DNA of 64,000 nt from Xiphydria camelus (lineage: Eukaryota > Arthropoda > Insecta > Hymenoptera > Xiphydriidae): assembly GCA_963678675.1 (NCBI GenBank), contig OY783192.1:37355250-37419249 (forward strand). The letters run 5' to 3'. The position numbers were made by a program, and so were the translations under genes. Shown here one piece after another: positions 47,743-58,556 of the stretch (position 1 is the stretch's first letter; every line of letters starts with the position of its first letter). Under the pieces are notes generated by a model. The model did not search any database. It was not told the origin of the DNA and saw only the letters and a program-made list of their open reading frames with translations.

Positions 47743-50099
47743 GTAGACCAAAGCCCCTTTTATCTCTCATTCATTGTTTCAGTGGACCTCTCACCGCCAT
47801 GGGAGATCAAGATCTTTAATCAAGCTCCTGATCTCCCAGACAGTGACCTGTCCACATTCCTCTTCCCTCAGGAAGTTCCTTCCCGTGATCCCCCTTCTTC
47901 TCCTCCCAATTCTTGGGCAATCACCGTTAATATGCCCAGGCGTCTCTTCGGCCTCTCCACAGCCTGCAGTCTACCTCGACCGATTGACCCAGTATGTTCA
48001 TATGTCTACGAAGCCTATAGTGTCCTGTATAGGGTGATTTTTTTAACTTGAGACAACTCAATATGTCGAAAAATACGTATTGCACGAAGAAATATCCTGA
48101 ATAAAAAGTGAATGTTGCCGAAGGGGACATCATTTAGTACTAGCGCTAGCCACCCCCTACCCCTCCTTAAGGGTGAAAGGGGGGGTAACTTTGGAAAGTT
48201 AAATGGGACGACCCGATTTTTTTCACAGATTTCGATAGTACACGAAAAAATGAGTAACTTTTATTTGATACCCAACCCAACAAGCATCCCCAGAGCCGAG
48301 ATCGGCGTCGTCCCCATTGCTCCCGTAATAGCTCTGAGGGCCATGGCCTCACGTGATCCAGTTTCTCCCCAGCCACTTTCTGCCCAGCTCTCATCCACCA
48401 TACCAGAGAACCATGCAGCATGACTGGTTTGATCACTGCATTATATATCCACGCTATTATTTTCGGCGTGATTCCCCACGTTCTGCCGCATATCCTTCTG
48501 GTAACCCAAAGTATTGAGCAGGCCTTACTACGAATGTAGTCAACGTGTTTACTCCAGTTCAGCTTCTCATCTAGGAATACTCCTAGATGTTTTACTGCTC
48601 TCTTCGGAATCAGTTCCTCTCCTAGAAAGTTCAGATTTTTCCAACCGTCTAGTTTCCTCTTTCTGGTGAAGAGGATCAGTTCTATTTTTTCCGGGTTAAC
48701 GGATAGGCCCGTCCTCTCACATCATCTCCCTATCACATTTAGCGAAGTGACTATCAGTCCCCTCGCCACATCTGCAAATTTCGCAGCCACAAAGACACAT
48801 ACATCATCTGCATATCCTTAGGCGTATATCCCAGCCTCCTCCAGTCTGCGAATAAGCCTATCCATCACCAGATTCCACAGAAGAGGTGACAAAACACCCC
48901 CCTGCGGACATCCTCTGACAGCCGCCACTCCCATCCTGAAATCTCCTCTCTGAACCGAGAGCCTCCTGATCTTCAACATGGATGCAATCCATCGTCTAAC
49001 CGTTGGATGCACTCCGTGTCTCTCAGCGCTCTGATCAATTACCTCATGAGAGGTCCAATTAAAGGCCCCCTCTATGTCTGCAAAGAGTCCACACACTATG
49101 TCCCCATCTTGCATTGCTTTCTCAGCTCTGCCTACCAAATAGTGCAATACCATTTCAACGGATTTCCCTGCTTGATAGGCTAACTGTCTTGGATGGAGAG
49201 GATACTCCACGAGCGCCCCCTCTTTGATAAACCTCTCAATCAGTCTCTCATGAACCTTTAAAAGGAATGATCTTAAACTGATTGGCCTAAAACTACCCGG
49301 TTTCGTGTAGTCACCTCTGCCTGGTTTTGGGATAAAGACCACCCTGGTCCTTCCCCAAGCTGCCGGCACATACCCTATGGCAACACTTGCCCGGTATATC
49401 TTTGTCAGAGGGCCTGCCAGGATATCTACCCCCTTCTGTAAGAGAATAGGATAGATCCCATCCTCCCCCGGACGTTTATGGGGATCGAAACTCTTTATCG
49501 CCTCCCTCACATTCTCCCGGGTCACGATCTTGGAAGCCGTGGACCAATCACAGGTCGCGCTCCCAAAAGGTTCGGGAGACTCCCTGTCTGGTTCCACCCC
49601 CTCCAATCTCATGTATCCAGGAAAATGTTTCTCCAACAGCTCGATCACCTCTTCCTCCCAGGATTGAGTGAACTTCCCATCACTCTTCTGGAAGGAGGCA
49701 GTGGCAGCCGGTCCATCTCTAGATAGAAGCCTGCAGAGTCTGGCCGTCTCAGAAATGTCTTCCATTCTTTTCAAGAATCCATTCCATGAGACCTTTTGCG
49801 CCTCTCTGGTCTTAGATCTATACTGCTTTAGATATCTCTAAGTCTCTCTGCAATCTAGTATTTCTGGCCCTGTTACGGGCTTTCCTCACCTCTTATCGTA
49901 GCTTCGATAACTCCTCATTCCACCACGACACCTCATTCATCTTTCTTTCCTTCAGTGGACAGCTCCCCTCAAAGGACTCCCGCACAGCGTCAGTCACAAT
50001 CTGCACTGCCCGGTCAATCTCCTCGGGAGTGCCGTACCTCCTCGGAAAAGAAAGCATCTTCGGCTCCAGATCTTCCAGGAAAATTACCCACCAATCTTT
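47673..50099 (-). mobile_element. 5'-truncated Jockey-like LINE
   Basis: Inserted antisense to the RING gene. Target duplication GATTCGGTAAT (47662-47672) and GATTAGGTAAT (50100-50110). The 3' tail is a TTA/TAA microsatellite at 47680-47713 (on minus, (TAA)n). The 5' part (49915-50095) encodes the linker before RT with WWNEELSKLR. RT follows. The region 48036-48240 holds an unrelated inserted segment (GGGTGATTTTTTTAACTTGA start) that interrupts the 3' part. Not functional. Confidence 0.85.
48818..49774 (-). pseudogene. LINE reverse transcriptase, broken before the catalytic YADD
   Basis: The 318-codon frame contains RT motifs FRPISLRSFLLK, FADIEGAFNW (motif A) and GCPQGGVLSPLLW (motif B). 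A TAA at 48815-48817 stops the frame one Gly short of YADDVCVF, the motif C active site, which is readable just downstream in the same frame. It reads on for a while as ISA-type RT thumb sequence (RAVKHLGVFLD). Confidence 0.85.
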
Positions 50100-50165
50100 G
50101 ATTAGGTAATTGTTTGAAATACTCTGACGTAAATTAATAGCATTTTTTAAGTCAACGTCATTCGC

Positions 50166-50459
50166 ATGTTGTTGAAGAAAATTGCTTCTAAAGACAATAG
50201 AGTAATAACGTTTGGTCCGGTGAATCAAGCGGAGTTTCTCAAACAGCTACAGATTGAGATGCGATTAGAAATGCTCTTGGAAAGTGCACCCCAGGATCAA
50301 AAAAGTCATATAGAATCAGGATATCACATGATTACAGACGAGGATAAAATGGGTACTCGTTTTAACGTACCATCATTGTTTTCCGCAGTATTGAAAGAGC
50401 ACTCGCAAAAGTGGCCAGTCGTGGGTTTTCAAAAAATAGTTAACGAAGCTACTAAATAA
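50166..50459 (+). pseudogene. Orphaned downstream exon of RING-gene copy 1
   Basis: An open frame of 97 codons (KDNRVITFGPVNQAEFLKQL near its start, KWPVVGFQKIVNEATK at its end) followed by an AATAAA near 50518. It follows the original short intron of the RING gene (50111-50165), but the acceptor is AT instead of AG and the phase does not match the previous exon. The protein segment is not one I recognise. In copy 2 the same exon has early stops. Confidence 0.4.
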
Positions 50460-50594
50460 TGGAAAGTATCAATCTTATACTTTCAGATATATTGTGCAGA
50501 TACGTTAATAACGTAATAAATATATACCATATTTTAATATAATCAAATTCCGTGATTTTCTTTATATCGTTATCAAGCCTTACCGCAATTAATC

Positions 50595-50735
50595 ATAGTC
50601 TATGATGAAATCGTACTTCTTCCATATTTCCGCGAATTCCATAACTTTGCTCCTTTGCTGATCGAAATTTTCTCGTGATTACACCAGAGATTGTGATCCA
50701 AGTTCAGCATCCCGCTAATAATAGAGTCATCTCGC
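50595..50735 (-). pseudogene. Decayed duplicate of the terminal exon at 60388-60525
   Basis: Base-level similarity to 60388-60520 is clear (MLNLDHN can still be read), but the frame is broken. The duplication ends inside this exon at about 50722-50735, so it is a partial copy. Confidence 0.65.
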
Positions 50736-51309
50736 CCATCATAATTTTATAAAAATAATAGTTGCATATCTGACAAAAATTTTGAATCAGTATCGTGTAT
50801 CACAAGTGCTTCAATGAAGGGAATCGACCAGAGTGCAACCCATCCAGCAAATAGTTTAACAGAAAGTAGTGCAATAATGTTAAGCGAATCATTTCGATTT
50901 GTTTCAATAAAGCAATTGCCTTGCTGCAAAGTGAATTAAATTAATTTAAATGTAATTAAGATACATTTCGTTTTTAAGTTAACACACCATTTGTTTATGA
51001 GGCGGTACAAAGTTCGCCGGGTCAGCTAGTAATACATAAAGGGCAATATAGCTCTTGTAATATCTTAATTAAACTTGCCTTGAAATTTATTTGTGCCATT
51101 TCTCCAATTTCTTTGGGTATTGGCACACACTCCAGTTGCAAGTGTGAAAATTTATGACGTCCCACGAATAATTCAAAAAATACAAGACTCATTCCGGTCC
51201 ATGAACATCTTAGCTAATGTTTTTTTATACGTTTACGAAATATTTTTTTACATAATGTAAAATACACGTGAGATTGCAATATATTATCAAGTTCGAGATA
51301 CAAAATTAA

Positions 51310-51391
51310 CCCTTCAGTGGTGACGCACGATCTCAGAGACCGTAAGCAAGCATTTCCACCATAAACAAATTTTCGAGTCACCACTGAAGGG
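51310..51391. mobile_element. 82-bp piggyBac-type MITE
   Basis: TTAA on both sides (51306-51309, 51392-51395). Perfect arms CCCTTCAGTGGTGAC and GTCACCACTGAAGGG. It has the same length as the element at 27234-27315 but a different sequence. No coding capacity. Confidence 0.85.
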
Positions 51392-51705
51392 TTAAGCATG
51401 AAAAAATATGTTTTAAAGTGTTGCGAGGCTTGTTACCTGCAATTTTTCCCAGATATCTTCGTCCAGTTATGTCTGACACGCTACACGATGAATCGGTGCC
51501 AAGATGCAGTGCCTGGTAATCAAGGAGGTGTAACAAGGATAACTCAAATAAACTTTAGTGAAACGATCATATGCTTAAGCACTTGCTTGGAATCAACGCA
51601 TAGTCTGCAGTTATCCAAACTTCATTTCCTTCTCATAAGGTAAATATTCTTCGTTCTAAAGAATCTCCTTGTTTTATTGTTGAAATACATTCACAGAGAG
51701 CTATG

Positions 51706-51834
51706 GATCGGTTGTTCCATCTTCTAGGTAAGATTTACCCTCGAGATAAACTGCTTATCCACCAATAATTAAATTAGTGGGTAAGCGTTTTACCGGGAGG
51801 ATAAATTTTACCTATAAGTTGGAACAACTGGCCC
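51706..51834. repeat. Foldback element
   Basis: The arms pair CGGTTGTTCCATCTTCTAGG with the complement of CCTATAAGTTGGAACAACTG, and continue through GTAAGATTTACCCTC and GCTTATCCACC. Short centre. Confidence 0.7.
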
Positions 51835-51947
51835 TGTATTGTATTGTAACCTCTGGTTTTCTGTGGTTTGTTGTAAATTGGCGCCATTTTTGGAAACAAT
51901 ATGGCGGATCGATTGCGCTACTTTCTTTCTTATCTAGTGGCTTTAGG

Positions 51948-52800
51948 GCGAAGAGCGAAGAGTGTCAGACGTCTAATTTCCCGGAGCTATCAATTCGGGA
52001 GATCGGGGTGTTTCTATTCGTCTAACCTCGAAATCGTGAAGTTTTGAATAAGAGTGAATTATATTTGAAGTTTTAAATAATAGTGAATGAAAAATCGGAT
52101 TCCGATTTTTAAATACTTAGGGAATTTCATTGAAGAAACCCGAATGATTATTTCTTATTACTTCTAAAAATTATTCACGATTATTAAAAACTTCACGATT
52201 TCGAGGTTAGACGAAACACTCCGATCTCCCGAATTGACAGCTCCGGGAAATAAGACGTTTGACACTCTTCGCTCTTCGCTCGTACACGCAGCGCACTCTT
52301 CCGAAGCCAACTCTAACTATAAATGACTAGAGCACCGTTCACACACTACCGAAGTCAAATCCAAGGAAAGTCTATAACCGTTGCGTTTGGGATTAAAGAT
52401 CCTGTATATATGTACAGTATGTGCAACAAAGAACGCTGAATTTTGAACTTCCCTGACATTTGACTTTGGTAGTGGTTGGGACGGTGCTCTAGTAATTTAT
52501 AGTTAGAGTTGACCTCGGGAGAGTGCGCTGCGATCTTACGAGCCGTGTTTCAATAGGGAAAAGTGTCAAACGTCTGATCTCCCGGTAGCAAATTAACGAT
52601 TTCGAGGTTAAATGCTTCGATCTCCCGAATTGACAGCTACCGGGAGATCAGACGTTTGACAAATTTCGCTATTGAAACACAGCTCGTAAGACCGTAGCGC
52701 ACTCTCCCGAGGCCAACTCTAACTGTAAATACTAGAGCACCGTCCCAACCACTACCGAAGTCAAATGTCAGGGAAGATCAAAATTCAGCGTTTCTCGTTG
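51948..52800. repeat. Compound multi-arm palindrome
   Basis: 51948-52282 is a foldback (arms contain CTCGAAATCGTGAAGTTTT and its complement). Then a second set of arms follows: 52282-52370, inverted at 52446-52545 and direct at 52680-52795 (shared GTGCTCTAG or CTAGAGCACCGT and CGAAGTCAAAT). 52550-52680 is a third hairpin (TCTCCCGAATTGACAGCT also in the first). The modules recur in several orientations, suggesting serial insertion or rearrangement. Confidence 0.7.
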
Positions 52801-53331
52801 CACATACTGTATATATATTCGTTGGTTTAGAAATATCTCCTATGTGCACATTTTACCGATTTTGCAAATTTACTACATTTAGTATAAGAAAGTTGGTCTG
52901 CACTGTTTGGTAATATCACTTATGTGCCACATAAACTTCAAAATGTTTAACATTCAATAATAAATTAAACCTGTGTGAGCACTACTAAAAATTTATCAAC
53001 AAAGAACTTCCATGTGTATAATACATACAGCATAGGTTATTTGCACATAGGAGATATTAAACTAACGACGATATATTAATCTAATCAATATTTTTTGTAA
53101 TCTTACACTTACTTCTACTTTTTCACACACTTCACAAATTCTTCTTTTATATTTAAGTAAAATAAAGTTTGAATTAAAACCTTTATTTTCTCAACTTCTT
53201 AAACGGCGCGTGTAATACCGCAAAACAGCAAATGATACTGGGTGCTTTACATTTAGGTACACGACTCCCAACGACTCTTGTATCGACTCTCACAAGGATA
53301 ATGGAACGCTCGCTAAGCTAGTACCTAGGTA

Positions 53332-53545
53332 TACCCTGGGCCACGGATTCTGAGCCTGGTGACTTTTGCAAAATATCATTTTTAAAGGTACTATCCAATC
53401 AACAAATAATTCTCATGCTTTCTTTAACTATAGCGGCGTTTATCCTAGTTAATGAAAGTATTAGAATTGAATGATCAAAGTTAGTACGCTTAAAACTGAC
53501 ATTTTGCAAAAGTCACCGGGCTTAGAATTCGTGGCCCAGGGTGTA
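53332..53545. repeat. Foldback element
   Basis: Left arm from TACCCTGGGCCACGGATTCT and right arm ending ATTCGTGGCCCAGGGTGTA. The pairing continues through GTGACTTTTGCAAAAT. Arms are about 42 bp, the centre about 125 bp. Confidence 0.78.
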
Positions 53546-53552
53546 CCGTATG

Positions 53553-53752
53553 TCCGCGATCAAAGAGGACCTCTCAAAACTGCGAATTTTGCATGAGCAC
53601 CTCTGTGGGTCTCCTCGTCCAATAAAATTACCGGAGAAGCGGATGACTACGCATGCGCATTCTCACTTCTCCGATGATTCTATTGGATGTGGAGACCCAC
53701 AGAGGTGCTCATGCAAAACTCGCAGTTTTGAGGGGTCCTCTTTGAACGCGGA
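53553..53752. repeat. Foldback element
   Basis: The arms run from CGATCAAAGAGGACCTCTCA to the complement ending TCCTCTTTGAACGCGGA, and include GAGCACCTCTGTGGGTCTCC on both sides, about 85 bp each with small mismatches. Confidence 0.8.
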
Positions 53753-53763
53753 AATACGATACT

Positions 53764-53911
53764 ATACCGTATGTCTGACGGCAAGCGCAACACCACTTCG
53801 GCAGTTTTTACCAACGGTGGTCGAAAATTGCATTGGATCTAATGCAAGATTTGACCACCATCGGTAAAAACTGCCGAAGTGGTATTGCGCTTGCCGTCAG
53901 ACATACGGTAT
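53764..53911. repeat. Foldback element
   Basis: Left arm ATACCGTATGTCTGACGGCA and its complement ending at 53911. Pairing includes CACTTCGGCAGTTTTTACC. Arms are about 62 bp, nearly perfect. Confidence 0.82.
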
Positions 53912-54255
53912 AAGAACGCAACTGCCTGTCTCTCTCGGAGAACTACAGAGGCAGGAGTCAGCCTAGCCTTACTGACGAGTCCACAGGCCGACTCCGAGAC
54001 GAAACGCTCCGTCGATAGTGGGGATGCACACTCAAGAAACTTTGGCGCCACGATCGCTGGTCCCCTCTAATCTGATTGGCTCGAGTTTTAAATAAAGTGT
54101 CATGGACGCCGGATTCGACCGATGACACGATCACACGGAGGACCAACAGTGCTGGCGCCCTCTGGATCGACCTGATGAATGCGGATCGCCGTTGGCGATC
54201 GTGCCCGGTCGCCACATTTTCTCCGTATGCGTTTTGAATGTATCAAGTACGCCTC

Positions 54256-54400
54256 AGGGCCGATATTACAATGTCAGTTTAAACCGAAGGTTACAGGTTA
54301 CCGCTGTTTTTGGTATATGATGTTCGTGTGACACGAAATATACCAAAACCAGCGGTAATCTGTAACCTTCGGTTTAACCTGACATTGTAATATCGGCCCT
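54256..54400. repeat. Foldback element
   Basis: Left arm AGGGCCGATATTACAATGTC and right arm ending GACATTGTAATATCGGCCCT. Pairing also covers AAACCGAAGGTTACAG and CCGCTG-TTTTGGTATA. Confidence 0.85.
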
Positions 54401-54465
54401 TAGTCTGTCGAGCTTCTGTTATGTTACAACGAATTCGGCGTTTCCGTAAATCAAAAGGGCCAGGG

Positions 54466-54616
54466 CCCCCTTTCTCGAATCACTCGCAGTTACGTATACA
54501 CATCTTAGCGAATAGACCAATCAGGACTCCCATCACAACGGAATACTTGATCCTGATTGGTATATTCGCTAAGGAGCGTATACGTAACTTTGCGAGTGAC
54601 TCGAGAAAGCCCCCCC
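54466..54616. repeat. Foldback element
   Basis: The arms pair CCCCCTTTCTCGAATCACTC with the complement of GAGTGACTCGAGAAAGCCCC and continue through TTACGTATAC and AGCGAATAGACCAATCAGGA. A truncated copy of one arm is at 57407-57440. Confidence 0.82.
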
Positions 54617-54722
54617 GCCGACCATGTTTTTATCTTTGCTTTTATATCTTGAGTCGTCCTTTCTCGTAACCGGTCACGTTGCCGCGAAGAATCTGTAGGA
54701 AGCCTTTTTGATTAGTTTTCTG

Positions 54723-55326
54723 ATGGATCAATCAAGTAAACAAAGTCTACTACTGGATAAATTAAGAGAGCAAGCATTGCTAATAACCGCTCTCCTTGAG
54801 GAGAATAATCGGTTGAAGAAAGTTGTAGCAGAAAAGCAACAGATAATTGAAATATTCGAACATGCGTTCGAAAGTACATTGGCTAAATTAAAGAAGGTGG
54901 AACAACTGAACAGTGGAGACCCCTCAAATGCGAGCGTTAAATACCGTGAAGATGAACCCTCAACGTCGAAGTAAAGTGCGAGGTAGGTCTTTCGGTGTGT
55001 TGCAAGTATCCGACACATTAATAATAGATCCCAATACACCGCGAGAAACAGTGCATAAGGGGATGCCCATACCAGCACCACCCGATGACGTTTTGGCTCT
55101 GGCACTTACAAAGAACCAGTATTCCTTGTTCTCTTTATCGACACCAAACGGACTTGGTAGTTAATCGATTCAATATTACTCTGTTCCATTTTTTTTTCGA
55201 TTCGTCAAAAGGTTCGACGCATTAAAGAGAAGGCGGGAGCGAGAAAAAGAGTTCGAATGCTTAGATTCAGGAGGAGGTTACGGAGGTGGACGAGGCGGCA
55301 GTCGTTACGAAGGAGGAGGTTGCTAG
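54723..55326 (+). CDS. Unidentified small gene or gene remnant
   Basis: Three protein-like stretches lie in order. 54723-54974 is an 83-aa frame with a leucine-rich coiled coil (LLDKLREQALLITALLEENN) and an acidic tail. 54952-55164 overlaps it in another frame and includes GMPIPAPPDDVLALALTKNQ. 55212-55326 follows an AG and encodes KRRREREKEFE plus a Gly-rich GGGYGGGRGGSRYEGGG end. Donor phases do not connect them, and the first stops before the GTAGGT site at 54982. This could be a frameshifted pseudogene or a gene with a splice pattern I have not solved. I do not recognise the family. Confidence 0.35.
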
Positions 55327-56043
55327 CTTCTTTTACTCCTCCCTTATCTTCCAAATGCGTATTAAAATATATTTTTAAGTTTATAAACTAATTAGTACCC
55401 TTAAAATTAACTAGAAGTTCTTATATCATATTTCAATATATTTTTGATCCTTTTTTTTTATGGTCTCCCGTTCTCTTCAGCGAGTGTAGAATTAACCATT
55501 ATAATGTTTTGTTTTCTTATATTGTTATAAAGTCTGCAGATAACATTGTAATATAAACACTTTATTTACGTCCGGATTCACACAGAGTTAGTGACCTAGA
55601 GGTGTATCCATATTCTCTTTTTATTTTCCGTTAATGAAAGCAAAGAACTTGTATGTTTGGATAAATAAATATTTGGCAGGTGCTTGTATGTATGGTTCAA
55701 TCTCCATGGTTTTATTAAATGCATTACATAAAATGAAATGAATATCAGCCTTTAGTGTGGCATACAACAAATGTTGCTAATCACTAGCTAATTATTATGT
55801 AAAACAGGCTTGCCGGAACATCGCTCTCTCTTTTAACCACTTTAAAAGAATCATGAAAATAAAAATAAAATTCGTAGTGTGATGACATAAAAACAGCCAC
55901 AAAGGTAGTACAATAACTTCAAAGAATTAAAACTGTTAATGAAAGTCGCCAGTATGTTTGGAACGGAAATTGTACGTGCCTTAGAATTTGTATTTCTAAA
56001 ATGATATCGAGTCTATGGCAAGTTGGAACATGCTATGTACAAT
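55327..56043. other. AT-rich spacer
   Basis: No protein-like frame and no clear repeat. ATTAAA/AATAAA-like sites near 55363 and 55560 could serve the upstream remnant. Confidence 0.4.
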
Positions 56044-57406
56044 TTAATTGTACACTTTGAAGTTTCGAGTTTTAGTGTAACTCTCAGGGATCGCTCTTCC
56101 GCTGGGTGTCGGCATTGAGAAAGCAATGTCGTCCATTGTCATCACGTATCCGAAGTTGGCTCTGATATGATTATAGGGAGTCGTTTGAAGACGTTTCGAA
56201 AATTGTAGAAAGTGCGGGATGGTTTGAAAAGATGAGTATGTATTTTATATTTACCTTAGCACATCGACAAGTTTGGTAGCAATGCCTATTCTCCGATGGC
56301 TCATGGCTGTCCAGACGACGTTAATCCCACATTTGACAGGCGTACTTTCTGCGGTGCAGCAATTCAATTCCATCAGGTCGGGAATCATACGATGAGCGAT
56401 TTTTATGTACTCCGCCACGAGCACACCCACGATACATTTGCCCCTTATATACATGTAAACCTGTAAGAAGAAAAAGAAAGAAGTCATCGAAATCTTGCTT
56501 TCTCAAAGTAAGTTACAATCGTAGATACAGACTCCCAAGAATTTACAGGTTTATCCCGATACTCCGAAAGTTTCATATCGACCAATCCTAGATCTCTGTC
56601 TGCGATGTTGAGCACCTCCGATACTTTCTTCCAACATTGTTCAGAATCATTGGGTTCGATTAGAATTATTCTACTCGATGTGTACGGATCTGTGGCTATC
56701 ACGCGTTGCGTCCTATTGATACTGATCGTTAGCCCCACCGACTTTCGATGACATTTGCCAATTCGCAACCCTCTTTATTCCGCGAATTTCTTTTTTGTCA
56801 GGAGTATCCCTGGAAAGTTGAAAGTGCTCGATGTAAAAAGTATTCGTACTCGTAAGTGCAGTCGAAGCTCACATCGTCGTTGCTCCACGAGCCTGTAACG
56901 TCGTGCGAGCTTCGACCGTGATAATGTTGGAACAATCAAATAGAAACCAACTTGAACGTGACGTATCTTTTAGTGAACGGTGGATAATATTTCGCCGCCG
57001 CGGTGTCTCCTTCCCCGACAGCCTGTTCAGCGTTATCATTCGCATTACTAAGTATATTCGCGAAACTGGTGGAACCTGCGGCATCTTTCATATTCATTAC
57101 GGACGTCATATTACTGAGTTCACTGGCGGGTGACATGACTACGTCCTTTGGGATCGTCATAGATTTCATAGGGGAAATGACGCTTTCCAGATTGCTCTTT
57201 ATCGCGGGTCCCATGGAATCATAATCGTCGTCGGCCCAGTCATCCTCTAAAACTTTGAGAATACTCGCGACGTTATCCTGCTCCATGGTCACTTCGAATT
57301 TCGGTTCGTCCACCGTCAAGTCGGTAGTATCGAAAACGATGTCGGCAAGTTTGAGCTTCTTGTGCGCACTTCTGTAGGTGCGAATCTTCTTGTGACCGAG
57401 CATCAG
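56044..57406 (-). pseudogene. ESCO/eco-type cohesin N-acetyltransferase, decayed
   Basis: Minus-strand pieces match the ESCO family in order. 57406 to about 56940: acidic/Ser-rich region ending KYYPPFTKR. 56805-56500: a frame-shifted segment with VANWQMSS (the W-Q linker before the zinc finger) and then SINRTQRVIATDPY. 56255-56460: MYIRGKCIVGVLVAEYIK and HRRIGIATKLVDVLR (acetyl-CoA-binding). 56044-56161: DDIAFSMPTPSGRAIPESYT to the stop. ESCO enzymes acetylate Smc3 to establish sister-chromatid cohesion. The C2H2 zinc finger that should lie between WQ and the SINRTQRV segment is missing, with a frame change there. The 5' side ends at a foldback-arm fragment. Likely a pseudogene; the last two exons remain open. 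Confidence 0.6.
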
Positions 57407-57440
57407 AATACTTGATCCTGATTGGTCTATTCGCTTACGT
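57407..57440. repeat. Fragment of the 54466-54616 foldback
   Basis: AATACTTGATCCTGATTGGT and the following TCTATTCGCT match the right arm of the foldback at 54466-54616. It abuts the 5' end of the ESCO remnant. Confidence 0.65.
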
Positions 57441-57475
57441 CTTACGGAACTTTCTGTGTGATGGCCGTGGTTGAC

Positions 57476-57696
57476 AGTGGGTTCAGGTGGGTGCGGAAGG
57501 CTTGCGGAGTGCGGAATGCGGAAACAACGTTAGCCAATCAGCTCTTCCGCGTGCGTACTGCCTGCCAATCCGCACCGATCCGCATGCCGCGGACAGGGGG
57601 GTGCGGACAGGAGGTAGTACGCACGCGGAAGAGCGCGGCTGACGATCTTTCCGCATTTCGCACTCCGCAAGCCTTCCGCACCCATCTGAACCACGC
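57476..57696. repeat. GC-rich foldback element
   Basis: Left arm GTGGGTTCAGGTGGGTGCGG and the complement ending CCGCACCCATCTGAACCACG. Pairing includes AAGGCTTGCGGAGTGCG and CTCTTCCGCGTGCGTACT. Confidence 0.82.
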
Positions 57697-58096
57697 TTTC
57701 AGAATCGGTACGACATTTACCGTATATTTATTGCGCCGAAACCACACCGACCCGTGAGAGACCGCGCTAAAACTTGCATTTTCTGAGTAAAAGAGCGAAA
57801 AGAGAAAGCAAAATTTTCCCGACGTTTCTATGAGCTTCTATCCTCTTATTAAAAAAGAACCTATGTACCTATAATCTAAAATGTGTCGCGCGAAATTACC
57901 TAGCAGGGAAAGACTAGGGAAAAAAAAGAAGAGAGGTCTATTAATTTTGATTCTCCAGAGCTCTGATTCAGATAAAATTATAATCATGATTCAATCTCAC
58001 GCGTGGAAAGGAAGGCTACGATAGCCTTTCCTCGGAGCACCGTCCGACGTGAAAAGGCTGCGACCTAAAGAACTTGAGTATCATCGAGTTCTTAAT

Positions 58097-58497
58097 CTAA
58101 AACGAGACATCGATCGTCAACGTCACAGTGGAATTTCTTCTGTCCGGCGATTGCATTGCGATATATCGTTTCTGTAAGATCTCTTGAAGGTCGTTGCAAG
58201 GGCTATTTTCGCGTTTGGCTCGCAAAGGTCGCCCACCCGGTGATCTGAAAAACACGTTTAAAAGCCCACTGTGAACAAAATCAATCCTTCACAGCCATGA
58301 CATTGTGACAATGCAAAACTCCTCTTTGTTCCTGGTGAATTAATAGTTTACCGCGATAAAATTGTTTAGTCGTACCTTGCGACGAGGTTCAATTTGACTT
58401 TGTCGATGTATTTCAGTATATCGCCCATTAATTTCTGGGAGACCAATGGCGGTTTATGCCGATCGATGGACTTGTAGTCTTGTAAGACGGTTGTCAC
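58097..58497 (-). CDS. Two 3' exons of an unidentified minus-strand gene
   Basis: Exon 58376-58497 (VTTVLQDYKSIDRHKPPLVS at its start) splices in phase to exon 58097-58244 (SPGGRPLRAKRENSPCNDLQ, then EILQKRYIAMQS), ending TAG at 58097. GT-AG sites are present at both ends of the intron. The composition is basic and protein-like. No domain is recognised. The upstream exon(s) would lie in or beyond the RING-gene copy 2 on the opposite strand. The first exon overlaps the 5' UTR intron of that RING gene. Confidence 0.5.
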
Positions 58498-58556
58498 CTG
58501 TTGCTTTTGCCAATATTTATTTACTCTATAATGCGATTGCATGTTTTCAGATTAAG

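Larger units (their letters stand above)
46402..50735. repeat. Segmental duplication, copy 1 (partner 58475-60522)
   Basis: This block aligns with 58475-60522: the RING gene exons and introns, the right edge of a LINE with its target site, a further exon and part of a minus-strand neighbour exon. Copy 1 is longer because it still has a nearly full LINE fragment of 2.4 kb that copy 2 has mostly lost. Confidence 0.85.

Noticed and set aside
51398..51643. 81-codon + frame after the 51310 MITE
   Set aside because: Cys/Leu-rich chance frame with no neighbour exons or motif, in a repeat cluster.
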